Shown: positions 1 to 10,400 of the stretch, in pieces | Numbering within the stretch: the first letter of the stretch is position 1 | Layout of the letters: the number at the start of each line of letters is the position of its first letter | Source: Closterium sp. NIES-65 | Taxonomy: Eukaryota > Streptophyta > Zygnematophyceae > Desmidiales > Closteriaceae | Reading direction: 5' to 3' | NCBI GenBank assembly: GCA_948144175.1 | Contig: CANXME010002528.1 | Coordinates: 310,001 to 374,000 of the forward strand | DNA length: 64,000 bases | Position numbers and translations under genes: made by a program | The notes under the pieces: generated by a model | Seen by the model: only the letters and a program-made list of their open reading frames with translations | The model's database searches: none | What the model was told of the DNA's origin: nothing

Positions 1-1785
1 GAGGTCTTGTTGAGCGTCGTGAGCCTGCGTCGCGTCCTATCTCGCCTATCCGCACTGGTCATCATGTTCCTCGTCCGCGTCCGCCGGCTGTCCCCGGAAC
101 ACACCTCATGGCTCTGCGTCCGTCCTCTGCTCCGCAGTGTGTTCCTCTGCCGTCTCCTCCTGCGTCTTCTCTTCCTGTCGTTGCTGACCCTGAGTCCGAC
201 CGGTTTCGTACTGAGCACCCTACTGTCATGCGTCTCCTAGCCACTGTTGTCATTGACCCGTCGTTTGAGTCTACTGCTGCATCTGCCTTAGTCGCTGAGC
301 TTGTTGACTTTGCTGCTGCCTGTCGTCTAGACTACGCCGCTAGTCTTGTTCCTGAGTCTGAGTCGGCCTGTCCTCCATCCGTCGCGGGTGAGTGTGCTCT
401 TGGCACAGACGTCCTTGAGGACAGGCAAGAGGACCTTGAGTGTCTTGCAGCCGCTGCGCCTCATCTCGTGGCCATGCTACTTGCCCCTGTGGGAGACCCT
501 GATGCTCCAGACATCCCGACCCCGCGCTCTTACGCTAAGGCGATCGCGGGTGAGTACTCCTCTCATTGGCAGACAGCCATGGATGCAGAGATGGCATCTT
601 GGAAGTCCACAGGCACTTACGTTGACGAGGTTCCCCCTCCTTGGGCGAACATCGTCGATGGCATGTCGATTTTCGGGGTGAAGCGGTCGCCAGGTTCTCC
701 GCCTGTCTTCAAGGCTCGTTACGTTGCTCGAGGCTTCAGTCAGCGAGAGGGAGTTGACTTCTTCCATACCTTCTCCCCCACCCCGACGATGACCACTCTT
801 CGGGTGCTGCTGCACGTTGCCGCTCAGCGTGACTACGAGCTTCACTCTCTTGACTTCAGCACATCCTTCCTACAGGGCAGCCTGCACGAGGAGATCTGGC
901 TGCGCCGCCCACCTGGCTTCACTGGGTCGTTTCCTCCTGGTACCTAGTGGAGCCTCCGTCGACTAGTCTACGGTCTCCGCCAGGCGCCACGTGAGTGGCA
1001 CGACACACTGAGGACGACACTTGCGGCTCTTGGGTTTGCACCTTCCACTGCTGACCCGTCGCTGTTTCTGCGCACCGACACTTTGCTGCCGCCGTTCTAC
1101 ATCCTCGTATACGTTGACGACTTGGTCTTTGCCACTGATGACACTGAGGCCCTTGCCCTGCTGAAGTCGGAGCTGTAGAAGAGACACACGTGCACAGACC
1201 TGGGTGAGCTGCGCAGTTGCCTTGGCTTGTAGATCACCCGGGACAGAGCACGCCGCACCATCACACTGACTCAGTCACACATGGTGCAGCAGGTCCTTCA
1301 GCGCTTCAACTTCACCTGGTCCTCGGCACAGGCCACTCCTCTGGCTACAGGTCACTCGCTCTCAGCTCCATCTTCGGACGTGTCCGTAGAGCCCAGTGGT
1401 CCTTACCCAGAGCTAGTGGGCTGCCTCATGTACCTGATGACCTGCACTCGTCCTGACCTAGCGTACCCTCTTGGCCTTCTAGCTCGCTACGTGGCTCCTG
1501 GTAGGCACCGAAAGGTGCACATGGATGTTGCTAAGAGGGTACTGTGCTACTTGTGCAGTACATCGGGCATGGCGCTGGTGCTTGGAGGACGGGGCGACGT
1601 TGTCCTCACTGGGCACTCGGACGCTTCTTGGGTTGACAGCCTGGCTACGCAGCGGTCGTCACAGGGTTATACCTGCAGTCTTGGCTCTGGCTCTGTTTCT
1701 TGGCGGTCTACACGCTCGTCTTCTATTCTCAGCTCCAGTTGTGAGGCTGAGATCTACGCAACAGCCATGGCTGCACAGGAGTTAC
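1..1785 (+). mobile_element. Ty1/copia pol fragment (copy A), broken fossil
   Basis: This is the 3' half of a Ty1/copia pol region, cut by the left window edge. In order it shows the connection to reverse transcriptase (VFKARYVARGFSQ at about 700-740), the RT core with FLQGSLHEEIWLRRPPGF (about 870-925), the YVDD active-site box near 1110, and an RNase H segment with SSQGYTCSLGSGSVSWRSTR near 1650-1715. It carries several breaks and is not functional as it stands. It stops at 1785, where an LTR in the opposite orientation begins directly after GTTAC, so another copia element was inserted into its RNase H part. The family assignment is sure. The age is old but cannot be dated, because its own LTRs are outside the window or lost. 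Confidence 0.93.
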
Positions 1786-1910
1786 TGTCAGAAAGGAGAA
1801 GTGTTTGCTCTAGGAAAGTGGTGGGTACAAGTAGGAAACCCTAAACTTACTGTACCCTATAGTAACTACCCCACTACATCCTAAACAAAAAGTAGAGTAT
1901 AAGTTGGACA
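1786..1910 (-). repeat. 125-bp copia LTR
   Basis: On the minus strand the LTR begins TGTCCAACTTATACTC and ends CTTTCTGACA, so it has TG...CA ends. It matches the LTR at 22779-22903 over its full 125 bp with only a modest number of differences. The adjoining CCTATGGGGG on the internal side is the likely polypurine tract. Confidence 0.88.
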
Positions 1911-2478
1911 AACCCCCATAGGAAAACTGGGGGAGAGCAAAGTGGGGGTCACAAGACCAGTCAAGAGAAACAAAGCAAGCTGAGGGTGGATCACAACTTC
2001 ACCACACATTCTGAGCGCAAGCAGACGGCCATACGGCTACTTCACATGCACAGTTATATAGCACAGAACAAACAAGACAGTGATCAGAACCTAGCAAGTG
2101 AAAGCATGCAGGTATAGATATATAGATCACAGTACAAGCAAAGTAAAGAAGTGAGCAGGTGAGGCAAGGTAGGCACAAGGCCTAGAATAGTACAGAAACG
2201 CTGATGATCACAAGGCTGAAGTGCCTTGCTAAAGATATCAGTAGTGTTGGCCCGAAAGGCCACGTAAGCAAGACGAAGCTGACCGCGCTGCTGCAGCTCT
2301 CGAGCAAGAAAGTAGCGAAGGGCAATGTGCTTCGTTCTGTGCTCCGGTCTGTGCTCCTGACACAAGGCCAGCATGGCCTTGTTGTCGACGTACAGAACTG
2401 GAGGAGAACGAGGTAGGTGAGCAGGTAGGTGAGCCAGCGTAACTCCTGTGCAGCCATGGCCCCTGCATAGATCTCACG
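1786..2478 (-). mobile_element. Ty1/copia 3'-end fragment (copy B), nested in copy A
   Basis: Read on the minus strand, this piece holds the C-terminal part of RNase H (REIYAGAMAAQELRWL, then TKHIALRYFLARELQQRGQL), an untranslated stretch, a purine-rich tract next to CCTATGGGGG, and a 125-bp LTR at 1786-1910. It is only the 3' end of an element. At its upstream side (2478) it is fused to the Ulp1-type protease sequence. At its LTR side it abuts copy A at GTTAC. It is a broken fossil with several breaks. Its sequence is close to the 3' ends at 21567-22773 and 63171-64000, so these belong to one lineage. Confidence 0.9.
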
Positions 2479-3459
2479 CATCGTGAGCACACCACAGTCG
2501 TTCTCATTTGCCTGCATGGGTATCTGGACAATCACAGGGTGCGTGAGCGCGTGGTGAGGGCCGGGAAGGGAGTGGGGTTTCGGTGTGGAAATTGCGTGCA
2601 GGGAAAGGGAGATGCGATTGTTTCAAAGCTCGTACACACAAGGCAACAGCACTCACCGTGACCTGCCTTAGTGGGATGCTCGCCGCCCATGCATCTGCGT
2701 CCGACTCAGTGATCCATGCACAGTATCTTATCACCTCGTTTCGTAAGTACCTGCACACCGGGAGACATAGATTCAATGCTATCGTAACCCCGAACTTCTG
2801 TACGTGACAATAGCAGACAGCCATTAAAAAGAGAGTACCTTCGCAACGGGGCGTCGACACCGGCATGCGTGCCGTACGAGTCAGCATGCCAGAGCACGCA
2901 GTTCATGGGAATCGGGTCGTCGGGCCTCGGGATGCGCTCGATCACGATCAAGCTCCAGTGACTCCTAAGGCACACATGAGGTCTAACATCAGTAACGCCG
3001 ACGTTAGACTACCGAAATACATATGGTGCTACGGCTGGACGCGACGACTACTCACTCGGTATTTATCGGAACGAGTACATATGTGAAATCGAAAATACCC
3101 AGGCCGTAAGTATAGGCGTTTTCACGTCGCGAAATGTCCTTCTTAGCATATTCCCAGAAATATGATCCACTGTAAAGCCATTTCTTGCTGTCGCGACCGT
3201 GTTCGTACTACAGCATCCTGCGCACGCGCGTATTTGCGACAAAGGAACCGCATGAGATAACCGTGACGAATCTGGCCTTATGATTTCCTAACCGTGATAC
3301 TCACACACCGAGCCAATCAATTACGATCCCGCTGACCCATTCACCGGGTCGTAGCCTGTCGGCGTGTTCCACGTTTATGTCGAGCCAGCCTCCGCCGTAG
3401 GGAAAGGGCATAGAAATCGGCTGAAAGGCCAGCTTACCATCTAAACACGGTAGAGCCAT
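2479..3459 (-). pseudogene. Ulp1-type (C48) cysteine protease gene, C-terminus lost
   Basis: Ulp1/SENP proteases process or remove SUMO; relatives also travel inside CACTA-type and other plant DNA transposons. Exons on the minus strand are 3459-3305, 3217-3056, 2964-2839, 2750-2657 and 2523-2479, and all phases join (2, 2, 2, 0). The order fits the family: DRLRPGEWVSGIVIDW, then FDFTYVLVPINTE, the catalytic His in SHWSLIVIE, Asp in CVLWHADSYG, and IPMQANENDCGVLTM with the oxyanion Gln and nucleophile Cys. The full catalytic set is therefore present. The Met at 3459 is assumed; an open stretch runs further upstream to the acceptor near 3545 but contains one TAG. One in-frame TAG also lies at 3208-3210, where the spliced frame would otherwise continue. 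The last residues after the Cys are replaced by copia copy B. It is divergent from the transposase gene at 4456 and may belong to the same element. Confidence 0.8.
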
Positions 3460-3595
3460 GGCTAGGACTTTGACGACCTCAAGATGCGTGTGGCACTAGG
3501 GATAATTTGGGGGGCGAGCACCGAACTGGAATTTGGGCTTCTGCAGTCACGACACTATGAGTCAAGAGCAGCCGCGAAGGTTGTTACACTAGTGG

Positions 3596-3886
3596 TCAAA
3601 TTTCTCTAAAGGGTTTCGAGCCAGCCTGGTCCAAACAAGTTTCGCAATCGCATGAGCGATCGAGATTCGCAAAAGCGCCCCCACTTGTCGGGGCTTTGGC
3701 AATGGTCTGTGTGCTGACTAGGCAGATACAGCCCCCTTTAACGGCCTTTCGGCCAATCAAACACCTCGCTGACGAGGTGGAACTGTGCTGTTCGGGGCTA
3801 GCAATTCCACGCGTCAGGCTATCATGTATGTGCCCTTCTACAAGCACTGGGTAAAGGGGCATGTTTACTTCGGTTATGGCTGGCAT
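3596..3886 (-). CDS. hypothetical ORF, possible upstream exon of the protease gene
   Basis: An ATG-started open frame of 96 codons ends in TGA. It is Cys-containing near its end (SCDCETCLDQ) and has no recognisable domain. It lies just upstream of the protease exons on the same strand, so it could be an N-terminal exon of that gene or a chance open frame. I found no convincing splice junction linking them. Confidence 0.2.
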   Translation of the reverse strand: MPAITEVNMPLYPVLVEGHIHDSLTRGIASPEQHSSTSSARCLIGRKAVKGGCICLVSTQTIAKAPTSGGAFANLDRSCDCETCLDQAGSKPFREI

Positions 3887-4455
3887 AGGTCCTCTCCTCA
3901 GTGTTCACACGTTCACGCTCCCATGTTCTGGGCGTTCCCGTGGTTGTCCCGTATAATGTGATGAACAGTGCTGGAAATCTACGGTCAGTTAGCTAAGGCA
4001 TAAAGATCTTCGCTGCTTGGTTAGGGTTCCGCGCCACACGCATGCCACAAATGTTGCGCGACGCAGCGTGATTGGTCGAAACACAGAGGGCTGTCACAAC
4101 CGATTTGTGGGGAAGTTGGTGGAAGTTTGGCAAACCAATCATCGGGTGTCAACCCTTGCAAACAAAAGATATTCTTGAGATTCAAGGTGTGAAGAATGGT
4201 CTGGTAGCAATCAAAGAGCAGATATATCGGTAAACTAGTTCAGGCGTTCTAATCCGCCACTTTTAGGTCACTGGTGATGAGACGCCTTTATGCACGCCTA
4301 GACAAGCTGAGTTGTGCGCGACATTCAAACGCCTTTCCCGCCAAGCCATCAGATCCTGAACTCAACGATGGGCAATCTTAGAGCTCCAAGATGCTGTAGG
4401 TTATATGTCAGGGGTGGCTATGTTGCCCAGAGTTATGTGCTACTGAGTAGTAACA
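3887..4455. promoter_or_regulatory. region between divergent protease and transposase genes
   Basis: This 0.57-kb stretch separates the minus-strand protease/hypothetical frames from the plus-strand transposase start. It should hold the 5' untranslated region and promoter of the transposase gene by position alone. I see no repeat, no clear TATA box in a meaningful place, and no open frame worth calling. Confidence 0.3.
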
Positions 4456-7400
4456 ATGAAAGGCCAGAAGTGTGGCTGTGGATACGTTGCCTTCTGTTAT
4501 CAGACCCTTAGGAGCCACCAAGTAAATGGCGGGGAAGTCTGCAAGCTCAAGCAGAAACGTAAGCTGGTTCTCAAGCAGCCGATTCCGAAACACTCGAGGC
4601 TGGGCGGGGCTTCAAATCCTGGCGCGCTTTTAAACCTTGCACCACTTCCTCGTCCGTATCCGCATCTCCCACTGACAGGAAACGCGTACCGAGTTGTCAC
4701 GCCATCGGAACCGAGCGAACAAGTGAGGCAGATCGCGGAGGCGCCTTGCGAAGGCACGGTTGTCGTGGAACCTGATGGTGAAGACGATCCGATAGACTTG
4801 AAGGCCGAAATTTGCATTTTATCACGGAAGCACGGCCTTACGAACGGGGCTATTACGGACCTTATAGACCTGTTCCGAATTCCAGACCTTGATTTCGAAC
4901 AGCTACAAGGCTGGACAACCTACAGAGACCTTGAAAAGTACGAGAGCAGCTTCGAGTTGGGACCGGAGCAGTCTTGGCGAGTTTTGGAGATTAAAGTGGA
5001 TCATGAAGTGGGATTCCTCACCTTCAGATGTCGCGATATTAACGTGGTGCGTCCGTCGCAACATAATGTGCTCTTTGTATGTGTTACTACCTCCGTAACA
5101 CGGCCCAAGCTGTTTCTGCTGCGCCCCTAACCAGTCTCAAGTCTTAGTCGACAACTCAAATCTTCACGGCATCCACTAGTACGCACCAATAAACAATGAC
5201 CATCCCTCTCTGCAGTTGGCGCAGGCAATGTTCAAGAAGATGTCCGCAGTACGCGGATTCATCATCAAGCCGAATGAGTGGAAGGTGGAGGGGGAAAGGC
5301 GCTACAGCACTCCCGGCAACACGGACTGGATGCTGAAGGCTTGGGTTAGTTAGCATCCAAAGCGTGATGTCCTTTGTCATGGAATCTCTGTCGCCCTAGC
5401 TCGTTGTTCGTCGCCCACCACGGTAATTTCCTCTCTTGTGAGAGGAGATGACCCGCATTTGTTCTCTGAATCCGACCTTTTGCTCGCCGATCTCCCGCCC
5501 TTTGCTCGCTGATTTTGTCATTTTGCTCCCTATTCTCCGCCCTCTGCTGGCTGATCTTGTCTCTTTTCTTTATAATCCCCGCCCTTTGCTCGCTGATCTC
5601 CTGCCGTTTGGTGGCTGATTAAGACCCTTGTGCTCGCCAATCTCCCGCCCTTTGCTCACTGACTACGACCATATGCTCCACGAGCTCCATTATTTGCTAT
5701 AAAATCTCCGCCCGTTTCTGTCTGATCTTCCGCCCTTTGCTCTCTCACTTCCCGCCTTTAGCTCCCCGATCCCCCACACTTTGCTCATTTGCTCTCCCGC
5801 CCTTTGCTATCTGCTCTCCCCTCTCTGGTGCTCTCTGATCACCCGCTCTTTACTCTCTGATCTCCCGCCCTTTCATCTCTCTTCTTAGCGTGAAGCTCCC
5901 TAATCTTCACGTCTTGCAATATTGAGCGCATGACTATTGCAATATGTCACTAATCTCGTGAGTTCTGACCATCGCTTTCGCTCGCCAACCTTTTGATCGT
6001 TTTGTAACTCCAGACATTCACTTTGATTCCTGCCCCGTGCTCCCTTTCTTGTCCCCGTGCTCTATCCCCTTCGCCCTTGTTCACCTAACCATACTCTATG
6101 CTCTCACACATGACAGGACCGCGTTCGTGCCGTCGGTGCGATCGTCTTGGCGATCATTCTCTATTCGGATCAAACAAACTTGTCTCACAATGGCAGACAA
6201 TCAGCACACCCGTTCGTCCTGTCATTCGGTAACACACCGGAATGGGCGCGTTGGTTGGAGGGCGGCACAGAGCTGGTGGGCCTCTTCCCTAACATTCCCT
6301 CCGACCTGAAACCAGAGGAGAAGATTAGGGTGTTCCAGCTAGCGGCTGAATACATGCTACAGCCGCTGAAACACCTCTCCAAGCTCCGCGGGTACGCTGC
6401 CCTTAATCTCATATGCTACAATCCTGCGCCCCTGTCATAGTTTTGTGCATCATACGTGTGTGAAACCACCATGCCATGTATTGCGTGTGGGGTTAATTGG
6501 AGTGCATATTTGAACTGCTGCCCCTATCGGTTCGGTAACGAACAACCCCTGTGCACATTGCTGCCATGCTGTCAGTGTGGTTTCCTCACCCTAAAACCAC
6601 CATAATGGCATGGTTCCATGTTTGGTTGTGCAGCGGGGGTTTGAAGGTCGAGGACAGCAACGGGGTTGAGTACCTGGCCATCCCGCTGCTGTACGCAGTC
6701 GTGAACGACCATCCCGAGTCTAGCAAGGTCTCGTGCACCATGTCATGTAGCTCCTACCGACCTTGCTCCATCTGCATGGTTACACGAGAAAATCTTCGAG
6801 ACGTGGATGACGAGATCGTTCCTCGAACCGTGACAAATCAGAAAGCCGTGTACAAGCTAATGGAGGAAGCGGAAACCAAGAAGGAATTGACCCGTCTGAA
6901 GAAGAAGTATTCTACCCACTTCGTGAAGGTATCACTTCTTGTCCGTTTTCGTTGGTTTGACGCGGTGGTCCCGGAGTCCCACCCCTATATCCTCCCACCG
7001 CACTTGTGTCTAAAATGAATTATCCCGCCCCCACTGCCCATTTGTCAACCCCACGCTCAAAACACCCATGCCTCCACATCAACTCACGTCGCCACCTCCT
7101 CGTCGTGTTGGAGGTGGACACCTCGCCATGTTCCACCCTTGGACAGGCACGCACCCACACCTCACATGATCCCGCCCTCGTTCAGCAAATCCCTAAACCC
7201 CCACCCTATCCTTGCTGTCCGTACAGTCCACACACATACCCTCCCCATACCCCGCCCATCCTAGTTCTTGGCACACAATCCCACCCTGGTCGTTCTTTTC
7301 CCTATTCTTCATCCAAATTTCCAAAGGGGCCAACTTTCCCATTCCGCGTGCCTCCCCTTGCGGCCACTCATTGCTGTGGGATTGGGAGTTCTCCAATACC

Positions 7401-10400
7401 AAGTGGGGCAACACGTACCTCGCCCAAACACCTGACATCATGCACATCATCGAGGCAGGGCTTTGGCTTCATGCAATGAGGTGCCTCGTGAAGAAGTTGA
7501 AACCGTCAGAGCGAAAAATACTTCTCGAGTAAGGTTCCCTTTTCCCCCGGTGGGGCGAGAGTCATACGTGCAAGAGAAAGAGGCATCGAGGGGGAACCAG
7601 AGGGATTGAGAGGGGAAGAGGGGCAGCGAGGGGGGAGGTTGCACTAAGAGAGACGGAGAGAGGGGCAGAGTGTTGCAAGAAGTTGGGCAGAGAGGGGGAA
7701 TTCGGGGCAGAGAGATGGAAGGAGGGGCAGCCGGAGGGAGGGTATGGCGGTGGTGTGGAAGGAGGGGCAGGGATGAGTGAATGCAGGGCACAGAGAAGGG
7801 GGGAGAATGATGGAATTTGTAGCAGCGTTGGAGGAATGCGGGGTGGAGAGAGGGGGAAGTGGTGCAGAAAGAGGGAATTTGGGACAGAGACGTTGAGGGA
7901 GGGGCACCTAACTACTAGACCACCCCGCCAGCGGGGAGATGAGGTGCGATTTGATGCACCTAACTACTAGACCACCCCGCCAGCCCCACCCCTCTCCCGG
8001 CCCCCTCCCTAACCCACCCCACCGGCCCCACACAAACCCTAAACCGATACCCTTACTGCATCCCGTACATGCAGACGCTACAAGATTCTCAAGGCAGTGA
8101 CTCCTGCGTCTTTGCTGAGACTCCCATCCGCATGGGCGTACTTCACCACGACGGCCTGCTTCTCAGCGTCGGAGCATCGTGCCATGATGCAAGTGCTGCC
8201 CCTCATCATCGACCTCCCCAAGCGCGCCGATATTCGACATGCCATCACGCTCATGTCGGACTGGTACAAGGAGTTTATCCGGGCTGAGTATCACACCGAT
8301 GCCACGCTTGAGCGCATGGAGGAGGTCTCCTGCGAGTAAGTCTAGCATGAATGGGTGTGGGTGCCATGCGCATAGGGAACGAGGGACAGTGAGATGGCTG
8401 AAGGGGTCGAGGGAGGGATTAAGCGGCAGTGTGTGGGAAATAGGGTGCAGATAACGGGGGAAAAAGGGAAAGGATAAGGAAAGGGGGGAAAAGCGAGGGA
8501 AAGAGGGGATGAGGGAGGGAAAGAGGGGACGAGGGGGGGAAAGAGGGGACGAGGGAGGGAAAGAGGGGACGAAGGAGGGAAAGAGGGGAGGGGGGGGAGG
8601 GAACGATGGGCTGTGGACTGTTCCGCATGCGCTGAAAAAGGGAAGGAGGGGCATAATGACGAGAGGAGGGGCTTAGATTGGGGGAATGGAGTGGCAGAAA
8701 CATGGAAGCTGAGTTGTGAGTGGGTGGGGGGGGGGGGGGGGGAGATGAGAAGAGGGGGGAGGGTTTGAGAGAGGGTAGTAGTACATGAACCCGGGTATTG
8801 GGCATTGTCTGTTGTTTGTGGCTGAATTGTTGTTTATATGCTTACGCACGCTAAACCGATCCCCAACACCCAATGCCCCAATCCCGAACCTTTCAATCCA
8901 CCCAAACACGTCCTATCCAGGATGGTCGATGCGCTTATTCTAGCATTCGACAACCAGAAGTCGAAGTGGCTTATTATCAAGGTGCATCTTGTATTGCACC
9001 TCCCGCCGACGATCCGTGCACGGGGATTGCCACAGGAGTACTCGTCGAACCGGTACGAGCAGTCCCACAAGACAACAGTGAAGCGCCCTTCTCGCGGCAC
9101 CAACTGGAAGGGTGTGGAGGATCGCATTGTGAAGAAGCATATCGAGCAAGCCGTTGTTCGACAGCTGTCTCGAGCCTCCGGCGGGGACAAAACATACGAG
9201 ACAGCCATGAAGGAGGTGAGCCTGTGTACGACCTAAGGCCGATCTTGCCCACCAATGTTCCCCGCCTGCTCCTGCCGCATGAAACCCTCTATCACCTCGT
9301 GTTTTTGTTTAGACCCTGCCTCTTCCCTTCCTCCCGCTGCCCCCCTAGACATCCCTTCTAGCATCCACGTGCTCACCATCATGTCCACCCATGAAATGCC
9401 TCTCCCGCTGCCCCCCTTGACATCCCGTTTTGCATCTACATGCTCGCGTTCTTGTCCACCCATCGCTCCTTCCACTAGCTGCCACCCTTCACATTCCGTC
9501 TTGCCCCACATGCTTTCCCACTTATCCACCCATGCCCCTCCCCCGGCCCCCGTGGGACTATCCGTCGTTCAGCCCCCAATGCTCCCCTACTAATCCACCA
9601 TATACCTTCGTGCTGCTAAACACGTCGCCCCCTCGTTTCCCCCCCCCCCATCCTCCTCCATGTCCATCCCCGGCACTTCCCATTCCCTCCTGCCGTTTGT
9701 CTTTACTTTGCCCTCCCTTGATCTACACTTGTCCACCTATGCTCCCTCCTCTTGCTGCACCCTTTGACCTCTGGAACTGCCCCGCTATACTAACCGACTG
9801 GACCCTTATCTTTGCTCCCTCTCACTGCTGCCCCTGTTGTACTCAAGTGCTGCCCCTCTCCTGCTGCCCCCCATGTACACCATGCACCCATCACCCTCCT
9901 ACCCAGGCTTGCACGCTTGGGCGTCGGGTGCTGACTAAGACACACAAGAAGATGACCGTGGGGCACATCACGGATGATGTGTTCAGGAGCTATGTCCTTG
10001 TTCACGGAGATGAAGCGATGGGCTACTTGAAGAAGCGGCTGGCCAGGGAGGGAATTCACGACCAAGTGCTCAATGTGAGAATCAATATGGTGCTCAATGC
10101 GGGAGTATCAATGTGAGAATCAACTGCCACTGCCACGTAGACCTGTTAAACGCGGGCCATCAACCTCCTTAATGGGCCGAACCCAGGCATGGCACCCTGT
10201 TGTATCCACGCACCCGTCAGCACCCCATTGTCTCAACCCTAACACAAACTTCCATTGTTGTGCTGCGACCCCTGCTTGCCTATTCGCAGGTGCACACTGC
10301 CATGGCAATCCCACCGCACGACAGGATGGAGTGGACCGAGAAGGGGCAGTTTGTCAAAGCAAGCCCTTCCGACAGGCACTTTTCAGATGTAGCCATAAAT

